In this document: in pieces, positions 12,501 through 22,268 of the stretch
How the letters are laid out: every line of letters starts with the position of its first letter
How positions within the stretch are numbered: position 1 is the stretch's first letter
Assembly (NCBI GenBank): GCA_025642075.2
Contig: JAODUO010000191.1
Coordinates: 270,001-334,000 of the forward strand
Direction of reading: 5' to 3'
Length of the DNA stretch: 64,000 nucleotides
Source of the DNA: Ridgeia piscesae
Taxonomy: Eukaryota; Annelida; Polychaeta; Sabellida; Siboglinidae
Notes under the pieces: model-generated
Told to the model about the DNA's origin: nothing
The model's input: the letters and a program-made list of their open reading frames with translations, nothing else
Database searches by the model: none
Position numbers and translations under genes: made by a program

Positions 12501-15240
12501 GAGTGACTGCTGTAACACAGAGAGACTTTTGAGTGACTGCTGTAACACAGAGAGACTTTTGAGTGACTGCTGTAACACAGAGAGACTTTTGAGTGACTGC
12601 TGTAACACAGAGAGACTTTTTGAGTGACTGCTGTAACACAGAGAGACTTTTGAGTGACTGCTGTAACACAGAGAGACTTTTTGAGTGACTGCTGTAACAC
12701 AGAGAGACTTTTTGAGTGACTGCTGTAACACAGAGAGACTTTTGAGTGACTGCTGTAACACAGAGAGACTTTTGAGTGACTGCTGTAACACAGAGAGACT
12801 TTTGAGTGACTGCTGTAACACAGAGACTTTTTGAGTGACTGCTGTAACACAGAGAGACTTTTTGAGTGACTCCTGTAACACGGTAATTTTTCTCTTGAAA
12901 CCAAAGTATGAGAATGAGTCACCTCAAACAGTCATAACTGTGCACATATTTCACTTACAATGTAAACAGACAGTTGCCACTTAGTAACAGAAGGTAAGTT
13001 GACGGTATCTAAGGCCACCACATGGTCCAACTAGACCTGTGACCTGTGACCTATGACCTCTGTGACCTATGACCTACCACTGCCTGTTCCTTGGCCTGTT
13101 TCTGAGCATCCTCTGCAGCCTTCCTCTCCTCGGCTGTGATTACTCGAGCCTGCTGCCGGATCCTCTCAAACTCCCCCCTGCGCAGGACCACACTGTCACC
13201 TGACGGGTCCTCGTGAGGAATTCTACAACACAGTCATGCGTCACATGTGATGGTCCTCAATCCTCATTGTCCACTGGCACTGGACACATGGCATGGCTTG
13301 AATCTTATAGCATAGAATTATCACAGATTTGTACATACAATATTTGGAAATAATTTATTGTGTTAATGACGAGTGTACAAATATCTTGTACAAAGAATGT
13401 CTCTGAATATGTTCACCAAACAGTTGTTTTTTCTCAACAAAACATGAATTTAGTTTGAGAAAATTGAGTATCAGTTGGTTTGCTTATCTGGCTTCAGACT
13501 CTTCTAAATACAATATATTTACATAATTAATATATGGTACACATTTTTATGACACGTTGGAACATTCATGAAAATGTGCTACCTACAGAATCACTGGACG
13601 GTGATGAGTCATGTTTGACAAGATCCAGTCAAAAATGTACAACAAACTGCAGCATAAGTCTATACAGTACCTATGTACTGTATTATTATTATTCACTAAT
13701 CAGGTCACCTCACTAGTCTGGTCACCCCACTAGTCAATTCACCTCAGTATTCAGGTCACCTCACTATTCAGTTCACTTTGGATTTAGTAGATTATTCATT
13801 GTTATGCAAGTTATCCAGTGACACAATAAAAGCCATGTCCTTAAAAGAGTCTTATAGGTAACTTATTAAACTGACTGTCAGTATCACATAGACTACCCAA
13901 CACTTACCAAGTTCACTTATATGTGAACGTTAACAAATATGATTTGAATCAAACATGGGGATATTCTTATATAATGTACTGCATTGAGTATACATGTTGA
14001 ACATGTATACTGACAGAAATAGTCAATTAAAACATCACACAAACTTAGTATTGTCAAAATACAATTAAAACAACTTATACTAGGAACTAAATCAAAATCA
14101 TAAACTGTGTCTTACGACTAACTGTAACGCACTTTCCCTAGTCAGTGTTAGCAATGTTCCCAAGTCCACACATATTCTCATTCTCACAAACACATCATGT
14201 TTGCAATTTGCAAACAAGAGCAAATGCAAGACTCGTGTCTGAAAGGACACACTCTAAGTGCACACAGACATACAAGCCTTAACTATAATGAATAACCAAT
14301 TAACGATGCTTAACCAAACATATTAAGTTACTTCCTAGGCTTTTATGCCTTAGCTACTTACCGCTGACTAGCACGAAGCCTATAGTAAAAGTGGCAGAGT
14401 TTGTCATACAACAACATGTACACCGTACAGTGGCTACAGTCACCACCAAATACCAGCTGATGAACTCATGATAATTTGTTGCCATTAAAAATTTACATAG
14501 TGAACCCTTCATGTTATCAAGTATGTTACATACATTTTAGATCAAATTAACTTTACAAGCTAGTATATTATTTGATGATCTTATACTTTAATGTATATGA
14601 TAATTTCCTGCGGTAATTGCCTGACAAGGTATTACAGATATGAATAGCTAGTTGAAGATACAGTTTTGGAGCTCCACATATATGGACAAACTTGCCATGG
14701 AAAAATTAAATGAAGAACAATTACAAATAAATTTAACAAGACTGCCACAATAATTTACAATATCTTTTTAGTGTGTACCACCCATTCTGAGGCAGTTGTT
14801 GATTTAAAGATATTCACCCTTCTTGTGCTACCATGTACACAAATGAGAAGATATTGTGTTATATTCTGTAACTCTGTGAGAAGGGATACTTTATGATATT
14901 TACCTACATGGTCCCTCTCTCTAACCCCTCCATCAGTGTTCACTGACAACAAATGGTGAATGGTGCGGAGACTTACATGAGGTTTCTGATGAGATCTTTT
15001 GTGACGAGCTGGACCACTTCACGCTTTGGACCGCTGGATGACTTGCGCTTGCTGATGCGGGCCTCGGCCTGTCTCTCAATGGTCAGCGGGTCGCCACCCG
15101 GTGCTTGTTTCTTTGCTGAGTTTCCAAAGAGAGACTCATCCACTTGTGAGGTTGTGGCGACAGTGTGGTACTGTCGTGTGCGGGCGCGGCGCGACCCACT
15201 TGAGGTCTGACTGCCACCAAAACTGACCGCACTGCCCGGC
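3461..15240 (-). CDS. CFAP45: CFAP45 (CCDC19/NESG1), cilia- and flagella-associated protein 45, eight coding exons
   Basis: Spliced exons in transcript order: 15240-14977, 13222-13078, 9924-9754, 7801-7580, 7019-6786, 6047-5740, 4797-4573, 3536-3461. All junctions are GT-AG and the reading frame is continuous across all eight. They give about 548 codons against about 551 residues in human CFAP45. The product is almost entirely charged coiled coil, typical of the trichoplein/TPH-type family. Landmarks: VDESLFG near the N-terminus, LVTKDLIRNL, LILNAKCQAIRDAQLLEKDQ, EKEQERIRIEKEKETARLRA, FERVLR, and a C-terminus reading GINEKYLSQVERK. Known: CFAP45 is a microtubule inner protein of ciliary doublets. 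The initiator is uncertain: the first listed exon opens after an AG acceptor, although an in-frame ATG lies 26 bp upstream (15266). Most introns are filled with minisatellites, several of which copy the splice junctions. Confidence 0.95.
3537..4111 (-). other. CFAP45 last intron, non-array part
   Basis: Unique intronic sequence. A short frame on the minus strand (3707-3922) has no recognisable similarity. Confidence 0.5.
4112..4573 (-). repeat. Junction minisatellite, donor type (45-bp unit, about 10 copies)
   Basis: On the minus strand each unit carries GACGAACTCAGGTGAGC, identical to the end of CFAP45 exon 4573-4797 plus its 5' splice site, and a second donor-like CTCAGGTACC. The array starts directly at the true junction and runs into the intron. 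Units are nearly identical (one base changes such as ACCTGAG to ACATGAG). The 45-bp period is a multiple of three, so long artefactual open frames appear. Confidence 0.9.
4573..4797 (-). CDS. CFAP45: CFAP45 exon, penultimate
   Basis: Acceptor CTGTTGCAG, donor CTCAG|GTGAGC. It encodes RAQQELVVKEQREDQDRKKK through KKLDELR, matching the conserved block that ends the long coiled coil. Phase 2 on both sides. Confidence 0.95.
4818..5460 (-). repeat. Minisatellite with 25-26 bp unit and a larger duplication
   Basis: Units of the type CCATGTCATTGTCGTACCA, about 20 in all, are interrupted twice by the same segment of about 130 bp (about 4946-5080 and 5331-5460, containing AGCCAGCCGCC and CCTGCCCTGGCGTAATGC). 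This indicates a higher-order duplication of array plus spacer. It lies in the CFAP45 intron before exon 4573-4797. I see no copy of a splice junction in the unit. Confidence 0.85.
5740..6047 (-). CDS. CFAP45: CFAP45 coiled-coil exon (308 bp)
   Basis: Acceptor GTTGCAG|GAGCG, donor CTCAG|GTGGGT. It encodes EREMAFEKEQERIRIEKEKE through AQRERSDFERVLR, the most conserved block of CFAP45. Confidence 0.95.
6048..6552 (-). other. CFAP45 intron, unique sequence
   Basis: No coding or RNA feature recognised. Confidence 0.5.
6553..6765. repeat. TGCG/TGCA/TG microsatellite
   Basis: About 210 bp of alternating TGCG, TGCA and TG. It sits in a CFAP45 intron, just past the donor of exon 6786-7019 in transcript order. 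Confidence 0.9.
6786..7019 (-). CDS. CFAP45: CFAP45 coiled-coil exon (234 bp)
   Basis: Acceptor CTGCCAG|GACC, donor AAGCG|GTGAGT. It encodes DRLLLLERKDQENRL through VLAYQKAKA. Phase 0 at both ends. Confidence 0.93.
7020..7579 (-). other. CFAP45 intron, unique sequence
   Basis: About 560 bp without array or recognisable gene. Confidence 0.5.
7580..7801 (-). CDS. CFAP45: CFAP45 exon with LILNAKCQAIRDAQ motif
   Basis: Acceptor GTTGCAG|CTGATCC, donor AACAG|GTTGGT. It encodes LILNAKCQAIRDAQLLEKDQ, DEEKRLDDMMEIDR and IMDQIAENEQ; the ILNAKC.AIRDAQ block is a family signature. Phase 0 at both ends. Confidence 0.95.
7802..8060 (-). repeat. Junction minisatellite, acceptor type (about 60-bp unit, 4-5 decaying copies)
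   Basis: Each copy has the acceptor TTGTTGCAG and part of the exon start reading CTGATCCTCAATGCCAAG. The copy next to the exon is almost exact and still encodes LILNAKCQ; the farther ones have base changes and deletions. It is upstream of exon 7580-7801 in transcript order. Confidence 0.85.
8090..9753 (-). repeat. Junction minisatellite, donor type (22-23 bp unit, about 70 copies)
   Basis: On the minus strand the unit is close to CACCTCAACGAGGTGAGTC, equal to the last bases of CFAP45 exon 9754-9924 plus its donor. CACCTC and GAGGTG are inverted repeats, so every unit can fold into a small hairpin with the donor in the 3' arm. Units from about 9235 to 9753 are very regular; those from about 8385 to 9230 have many small deletions. 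Confidence 0.92.
9754..9924 (-). CDS. CFAP45: CFAP45 exon (171 bp) flanked by splice-site arrays on both sides
   Basis: Acceptor TGTTACAG|GACC, donor AACGAG|GTGAGT. It encodes DQLHERKNYMKEKDMERKQN through QEQEDEIKHLNE, 57 codons, phase 0 at both ends. About 1.7 kb of donor copies lie on its 3' side and about 3 kb of acceptor copies on its 5' side. Confidence 0.95.
9925..12883 (-). repeat. Junction minisatellite, acceptor type (30-31 bp unit, about 95 copies)
   Basis: Each minus-strand unit reads close to AAAGTCTCTCTGTGTTACAG, the polypyrimidine tract and 3' splice site of exon 9754-9924, followed by CAGTCACTC. The array touches the true acceptor. Units differ mainly by one T in the T-run and by single bases. 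Long open frames on both strands (up to 995 codons) come from the 30-31 bp periodicity. Confidence 0.93.
13078..13222 (-). CDS. CFAP45: CFAP45 exon, FERIRQQARVITAEE
   Basis: Acceptor GTTGTAG|AATTCC, donor GCAGTG|GTAGGT. It encodes IPHEDPSGDSVVLRRGEFER, then IRQQARVITAEERKAAEDAQ; human CFAP45 has the same DPSG...EEFERI block. One base completes the previous codon. Confidence 0.93.
13223..14976 (-). other. CFAP45 intron, unique sequence
   Basis: About 1.75 kb, A/T-rich. Only a small four-copy repeat of about 20 bp (GTCACCTCACTAGTC type, 13699-13778) stands out. This is one of the few long CFAP45 introns without a large array. Confidence 0.6.
14977..15240 (-). CDS. CFAP45: CFAP45 N-terminal coding exon
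   Basis: It encodes GSAVSFGGSQTSSGS, TSQVDESLFGNS and VVQLVTKDLIRNL, matching the family N-terminus (VDESLFG, RLVTKDLIR.L). Donor CTCAT|GTAAGT. The 5' edge follows TTCTCACAG, a good acceptor; alternatively, translation could start at the ATG at 15266, in frame and without an intron. No upstream starting exon was identified. Confidence 0.88.
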
Positions 15241-15904
15241 TGTGAGAACATATCACAGGCGGTCACTCAGTATGTCCACTCAAGTAGTAACGATTTATTC
15301 AGATAATTGTACTTATTGGCCCAGAGCCACACTGATATAAAGAGCAAGAAGCACTAATCATGGCACAAACAGGAAGTGGATCTATTGTGAACAAATGTGT
15401 CCCAAAGACCTGGCTGTAGAGATTCACACATAATACTGCCATTCATAAAAATTTATAATACCAAAGAAAAAATAATACATTGAAATAAAAACAATACTAG
15501 TTATATCAATAAAATCAGATAATAATGACAATTAAGAATTTTTTTTGTAAAACATGGGGAGTGAATATAAACATCATGTTAATGTCCGTACCATATCTAT
15601 ATTCTCTATCCCATATATATGCAGAGAGATAAAACACTTTTGTGTTTCAGCCTCAGAGGGTAGTTGTAAACATTTGTGTCACATTCAAATATCTTAATAA
15701 CATAAAATCAAAGAGATTGGTAACAAAAATTGAAATATTATTTTTCAATTATTTATGAAAAATCACACACAATATGACATTTTTGTCGAAATGTGATATA
15801 TCAATGCCATTGTATTCCAAAATGCGATATATCCATATATGTCATTGTTCCACAAAATGAAACAAACTGATGCTAAGATACAGAAGTTATCATTAAGCAA
15901 CATT
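15241..15904. other. Upstream of CFAP45 N-terminal exon; nothing recognised
   Basis: A/T-rich unique sequence; either the first intron or the 5' flank of CFAP45. Confidence 0.4.
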
Positions 15905-16110
15905 TTAAACAAATACACTACAAGGAGGGAGAAGGAGAGGCAGGCAGAAAAAGAGATGGGAGGACAACATCACGGAATGGACTGGCATGACGCTAGGCAC
16001 CGCTATGAGGAAGGCTGAGACGTGAGAGGAATGGAGGGAACTGGCTGCCAGGTCATCTGTGGCACCCCAACGGTCCACCAGACTACGGGATAGGTGAAAG
16101 TGAAGGTGAA
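15905..16110 (+). mobile_element. 5'-truncated non-LTR retrotransposon tail (RTE-like C-terminus)
   Basis: Plus-strand translation reads GRQKKRWEDNITEWTGMTLG, then an in-frame TGA, then EEWRELAARSSVAPQRSTRL and a stop. This W-E-D-N-I-x-E-W-T-G...SSVxPQR pattern is the usual C-terminus of RTE-type LINE polyproteins in many invertebrates. The TGA sits where an Arg codon is expected, as in CpG decay. A short GTGAAG-type tail follows. Only the last ~60 codons are present, so the copy is dead. Confidence 0.7.
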
Positions 16111-16984
16111 AAATATTAAGTAGTTAAGACAAATTACTGTGTTAATGCAATAATACAATTTGAACATGGTATTAACGATACTGTCATCTTTAGTATTTTT
16201 CACGGGGTCTTGTAAAATTTATTTAAATTTGTCTAGCAGGAAATTGGAAAACAAACTACTGGGTAATGTTTTAATGTTGACAAGAAACAGTGTAATAAAT
16301 AATAACTAAATTTTAGAGTAACATTAATTGAAATGATAACTGACTTTCTACTAGAATTCCCAGTAAAAAACAAACAAGACATTTAGTCGTAGTTATCAAT
16401 ACATTCTGAAATATTTATCAATCTGCAGTCAACTAAAGATATCAGTATAATTAATAATTTAAACAAAGTTAAAAATCCTACACTTTGCATTTATCTTAAG
16501 CTGTAACTTATGGAAAAAGATTACATAATGTTGTAAGCACAGCAGCTTAGGCTTGTCGTATTCCATTTCTAGCCACATTTTTATAGTTGCCGCTTTTTTG
16601 GTATATCTTGTTAATGCCACAACGGTGACCAAAGTTAATTTGTCTACTTATACATGTCATCCAAATTATGTTTACTATGTTTTGAGTATGTCTTATTGCA
16701 TTTTGGCAAGCTATCAATCAATGATTTCACTAGATGCCGCCACTACAACAAGCTGTCATTGATTGGATAAATAGGATATATCGCGTTTTGGAAAAAAGAC
16801 ACGTGGCAGTTGTCACGTTTTGAAAATAAACACTTTCTTGCACACTAAAATTAAACGGGTAATAACGCATTTTGGGGAAATAAGTATATTATACTATATT
16901 GACATAACTCTATACTAAAGGTTGCAACATGAATGGGCAAATTTTTTTATTTGGCATTTATCGCATTTAGCCCCTAAACCCTTC

Positions 16985-17020
<36 letters not shown>

Positions 17021-17195
17021 TAATTGAAATAAAATAATTAAAGTTATACTATTATAAGGACAGTTAAAAATATTCTTCTAGTTAATTATTTCCAGTACTC
17101 AGCAGGGTTCTATTAACTGACTATAGTCTATATTGTGGTTACAATGTTATGATTTTTCATGGCTTCATTGAACTAGTCAGTCTTTTTCAGAACAT
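16111..17195. other. A/T-rich intergenic sequence
   Basis: No gene recognised. It includes a short (TA)n run at about 16988-17018. Confidence 0.45.
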
Positions 17196-17432
17196 TTTCA
17201 CCAAGCCAACCTTTCTGTGCTGCCATGGCACTGAGGGTGGTTATGTGCATAGCAAGGGTGCTTGTCATCCTGGGTGGTTCTTTTACATCCCAAACTGAGA
17301 TGGGTGGACATTAACATGATTCTCCGATTCTTGAGGGATACACAGTGCTGAATGTCGAGAGCCAGGTATTGAGCCAGGCCATTGGCATACGAGGTGGATG
17401 TGCTAACCACTAGCCATTCTTTTTTATTCCCC
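17196..17432 (-). mobile_element. tRNA-derived SINE-like element
   Basis: Reading the minus strand from about 17432, the head TGGCTAGTGGTTAGCACATC resembles a tRNA A-box region, followed about 35 bp later by GGCTCAATACC, a decayed B box. The rest is unique. It is a different family from the element at 17453. No target duplication was defined. Confidence 0.45.
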
Positions 17433-17452
17433 ATTTGAAATGTTGTGCTACA

Positions 17453-17720
17453 GTGTGGTGGGGAACGGTGGTCGCGCTGTAGAGTGCCAGACTGTCAATC
17501 AAGGGGACGGTGGTTCAATCCCACCTACCTCTGTTTTGAAACTTAGGCAATTTCGGGTGACCGAAATTGGCTGTGTCTTTTGGAAGAAGAGACATTAAAA
17601 GTTGGTGGTCCCTTCTATATGGTGTCTATGCCAGGGGAAATAAAAGATCCCACACGGAGGGTAAATGTGTAAGCTGTTCTGTAGTGGACTCACAAATTCT
17701 AGAGAAGGACAACTCCTGCG
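17453..17720 (+). mobile_element. tRNA-derived SINE, copy 1
   Basis: The head has a tRNA-like part ending in the B box GGTTCAATCCC (17512-17522), then a body with TTAGGCAATTTCG, GGTGGTCCCTTCTAT and GGTGTCTATGCCAGGGGAA. The same blocks occur in the same order at 44886-45135, so this is a dispersed family. Confidence 0.75.
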
Positions 17721-18300
17721 CTATCCCAAGTTTAGGCTGTTTGGAGGAAACCACCTAAGAACTAAGTGCAAAGCTGTATTCAGCTGTTGTTGCCATGCTA
17801 ATTTGTGACATACACCAATACATGTTATTTATGGGCTATGCCTATGTGCCCTATAGATATATCTAGTTCGATCGATGCACGCAGTTACCTTAACTTTTAA
17901 GCTTTATTTACAAAACATACGAACATTTGAAAAGAAGTGATCACCAACAAACACAAGAAAATCTATGTAAGTCGATCACAACACTGGTTAGATCAGTAAA
18001 TTCATGCATGTCTGACAGGCGCACAGCATTCAACCATTTCACTGTATCAGCCATCAGGCCCCACGTCAAACCGGTCAACACAGAGCTCTACTTCGTTCGG
18101 CCGCTCCAATGTTCCGCCCTTGGAATATCGGTTGTGATACTTACACATTTTATAGTACAAATCCTGAAAATACATAGTATGACCTTACCATGTTTATTAG
18201 AGAACCAGTTATGCTGTCTTATGTACAAAAATCATGTAAATCGGTGTTACGTAGCCACCTTTCGTATACATGCGCAAAACTAGTTATTTACAAACATTCA
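17721..18300. other. Intergenic, nothing recognised
   Basis: Between the SINE and the promoter-like region of MRPL39. A frame at 17927-18283 has no recognisable similarity. Confidence 0.4.
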
Positions 18301-19001
18301 CCATTAGCAACGCGCATGCGATTGTTTCGCCACCTTGCGAACGTAATGTAAACTAATTTATCGCCGTTAGCCGCCAGGTGCATTCCCAGTTTTAGTTTTT
18401 CCAACAGCAACGGGAGCTCGCCAAGATTTCCTTCAATTTTTTTTCTTTGTCGGCAAATGACGGGCTACAGCTGTACATTGTTATCAAAAAGATACCAGTG
18501 AACGGGAAAAACTCAAAAGAGAGCGCTAAAACTCGGAATCTGTTTCTTTGATCGATATACATGGCAAATTCAAAGACGACGAAAAAAATTCTTCTTCTCT
18601 TACGTCCCGCTTTTTGTATATTCTCGTTTTCTTTATTTATTCGCTAGTTATGTTGTTGTTTCATACAACTTTAAACTAGCCGTTGTTCAGTAATAAATAT
18701 TGAGTTGTTCAATGATCAAGATCGATATCAGTGTACGTACAGATACAGATTTATAACGTCATAAGCTGTGATAAATAATTATGTGCTCAAATGTAATGTG
18801 GTCGTATTACAAATAAAAAGAATGAATATAATTTGCCTGTCTACGATATATGCACACTATTTTCCAAACATATTTATTGTTTTCTCAGAAGACAAATTAC
18901 TACAATTATTTAACGTACTTTGAGTAGTGTGAGCGCGAAGACTGCTATCGTGAATTCGTCTTTCATTCTATTTCCGGATCCGGTGTCAGAAGTTAGCAAA
19001 C
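18301..19001. promoter_or_regulatory. Likely promoter region of MRPL39 (possibly shared with CFAP45)
   Basis: The region is directly upstream of the MRPL39 ATG in a head-to-head gene pair. It has CGCGCATGCG (18309-18318), close to an NRF-1 palindrome, and TTTCCGGAT (about 18971-18979), an ETS/GABP-type core some 23 bp before the ATG. Known: NRF-1 and ETS sites are common in animal promoters of mitochondrial proteins. That they work here is inference. Confidence 0.4.
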
Positions 19002-19044
19002 ATGTTCCAAGGAACTATGACATTTGTCCGAAATGGCTGTAAAA
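19002..19044 (+). CDS. MRPL39: MRPL39 exon 1
   Basis: ATG at 19002; encodes MFQGTMTFVRNGCK with one base left over. Donor AAAA|GTAAGG. The phase matches exon 2, which supports this start, although the short N-terminus cannot be checked by similarity. Confidence 0.75.
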
Positions 19045-22000
19045 GTAAGGGTATATTTTCAATATGTATGCAGTTCGTACATGCCCATTATGTGTACTTC
19101 ATTATGGTGTTTAAAACGCAAGTGATCAGTCATATACAACCTTGGAATAAGCTACAAGCAGTACCGCGTCTGCAGTTGCATAATGATCTATGCTGTAAAT
19201 GTGATGGATGCCTGCACAGGTCAGGGGTGAGGGAGGGTCAAATTAAAGTTAGGGTTTGTGATTAAGTAAACTTTGAACAATGTAATATTTTCTCGACAAA
19301 TGTATGCATTTATTGTCAGATTGAGACAAGTCAAGTTACTCTATTGTCAACTATCAGTCACACATGTTTTTGTGGGACACATGGATGCTAACTGTTAAGC
19401 CAGTTAACATACTTTAAATGTGTTTGATGACCTGAAATGGACTACAAACACACACACATGACACCTTTTACACTCATTTATAAGGTATAACTGACAATAT
19501 CTATGGTCTTGAAAGACCTTTTTATTTGCTTCATTTTTTTACCCGTCCACCCATATTTCTACAACAGGTTTTACCCGTCCAAATGACGGGTGGACTGGTC
19601 TCTGCATAAAGTTATGATGATATTGGTCACCCTTAAGGTCATACTAGATATTATATAAAATTTGTCTTAACATAGAACGACGTTATTCACAGTGTTTTTT
19701 GTTGAACAAAAAATATTTCAGTAATACTAATTATTTTTTAATAGAAACTTTTCTATCAGTTTGTTTGCATTGATTTACTTCTTTTAAAAGATTTGTCTTG
19801 GTTTCTTTGTAAAATTGCATATTCTTTTAACTTCAATTCATACAACACCAGAATATAATTTATGTAATTTATATATAAATACATAATTTTATATATATTT
19901 ATATATATATATATACCATATATACATATCAGTATAGGCTGGATGTAGGGATTAAGCATAATTACGTAAGTCTGGTTTAACTATATGTTTCACAAGTGCA
20001 GCTTCAGTTCAAAGTGTTAGCTAATGTTCATTTGCGTTATGTTTCAGATTTTTGCACTCGAGCAAAACAGTTAACAAACAGTGAGATATGTCGTAAACGC
20101 AATGCATTATTCAGTGAAGAAAAAGCCCGTCAGATGGCGCTCATCACCCGAATCGAAAAGGTGCAGGTGGTGCATCATGGTCCACCTGAGGATTGCACTT
20201 TGCTGATGAACAAAGATTTGTCAACACCGTTCAGCGTAGCAATGCGTGAGTAGATTATGATCATTGTTCTGTGCACGTTTTCGGGTGTATCAAATTGTGT
20301 TATGTAAGTGAAATAGGATTACCAAATTGAGGCATGGAAGTGTTGAGAAACAAGATCATGAACGTGTCACATTCTTACTAGGTGATGTCATTGGGGTGTA
20401 AGTTTGTTCAGTTGCAACATGAGTGAGTGTCGGAATTGTTAATTTGAAAAAGTCAGTTCTTCATGTTGCAGTGTGATTCGAATCACATATTTGTTAGCAG
20501 AATGCTGCTATTGTGCTCCAATTTGACGTTTATGACACATGCTCATCGGACCTTTACACAGGATAAAATTGTTGCCAGTCCAACTACATTGTTAAAAGTG
20601 ACATACATACAAGCTATGGTACTCACGATTTTGAAACATGAAAGTGCGTTATAAATAAACACAACCCTGTGGATCGGCTGAATGACATTTTAAAACTGCC
20701 GGGTACTAAAGAAGTAGAAATGCTAGACGTGTGAGCAGTCGTTATTTTTGCTGTTACTGATGTTGCAGACATTGGTGAGCTCCTCATGACGAGATCTGTG
20801 GTCGCACTTGTAAACGGAGAACCCTGGGACATGCATAAACCATTCACGGAGGATTGTGAGCTGCAGTTCCTACACTTCAAAGACGACCAGCCAGACATCC
20901 CTAATCAGGTACTGGGTTCCCATGGGGAATTTGGGAAATGGTGACTGGTTGTGTGACAAGGGTTTATTTCACCTGCACGGAAGAGTAAAGTGTGGAGGCC
21001 TCAGTGGATTTTCAGTTTATATTTATCGCTAAGTTTAGAACATTTTAAGTACATCTTCATGGTGCCAAGGACCACTCACCTCTTTCTAAGTTCATTAATT
21101 TCCTTGGTATATTATTACACGTTGCACTCAATAACAGTCTCAGAATTTTACTTAACTTACCATCAAGATGTAGTGCCAGTTTTATGTTTGCCACCAATTA
21201 TATTAAATCTTTTAATGAATGCATTTGTTCATCTATATTTACCCTTTTATGTCACCTTCACCAGTCTGAAAACCCTTTATTTGTCAATTACTTTCATACT
21301 AATATATATTTTAGAAGCTCGATGTACATATACTGGAGATCCCTATTGTACACATAATATTGTATTGTATTTTTTACCTTATTTTTTAATAACTATTTTA
21401 ATCACTTATTCAAATTTATTTCATGACCTATTTATTTATTTTATTACCCACTTATTTATTAGTTTACTTGTACCCCTAATTGCTTTAGTTATTGTTTTGG
21501 TATTGTACTATTTTATTTTTAAATTGTATTTTATTTTATGTATACATATGGACTATTTGCCCGAAATAAACATACTACAATTACACAAATACCAATGAGA
21601 TCATGATCTGTGCACAGGTGTTCTGGAGATCGTGTTCCTTTATCCTTGGTTCCATCCTTGAACGAGCCTTCAAGGAAGAGATCCACGTGGAACTGTGCAG
21701 TTTCCCACGACCCAATGGTAAGACACCAACGTTATGTTATTATCATACATGCTCTGCTTGTTATTTTGTAGCCATTGGTCACAAGGTCATATGTCGGCTG
21801 ACGGCTGGTGATGTCATACACATAGTTTTATCTGTCCATCCATCATTTGTATGGGTACAAAGTGGACAGGTATATCGAGATAGCAAAATCTGGTTGGATT
21901 TGAAACAAAAGTATGAAACATCCTAAAACTTATGAACTCATGTTTCTGTACACTTTAAATTCACATTTTAGGGTAAACACAACTGCCAATCTTCTAAGTT

Positions 22001-22233
22001 AGTTTCACTTTATAACTTAGAGTGATAGTGATCAGTTGTTTAAAGAACTGCTCCTTTGACTAGCAAACATCAGCTTATATGAGTTATTGAGTTACTGGTG
22101 CATCTTAGTAATAACATTCAGCCATCAGCCATGGGTAGTTACTGATCACGTGATGTTGTCTGGGGGAAAGTCACCACTGTTTTGAAATTGTGATCCTTGA
22201 GACCTCCTGTGCTCCAGGCAGAGAACCATGTAG

Positions 22234-22268
<35 letters not shown>

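Noticed and set aside
9925..12883. CRISPR-like regular repeats
   Set aside because: Units are head to tail without spacers, and the context is a eukaryotic intron.
9894..12922. Open frames of 300-995 codons on both strands with Cys/Val/Ser/Leu repeats
   Set aside because: They lie wholly in the 30-31 bp acceptor array of a CFAP45 intron and occur in every frame; they reflect periodicity without stop codons, not a gene.
17927..18283. 118-codon plus-strand frame upstream of MRPL39
   Set aside because: No recognisable similarity and A/T-rich composition; not supported as a gene.
20990..21598. Hydrophobic 202-codon frame resembling a membrane protein
   Set aside because: T-rich intron of MRPL39; no family resemblance and no splice or context support.
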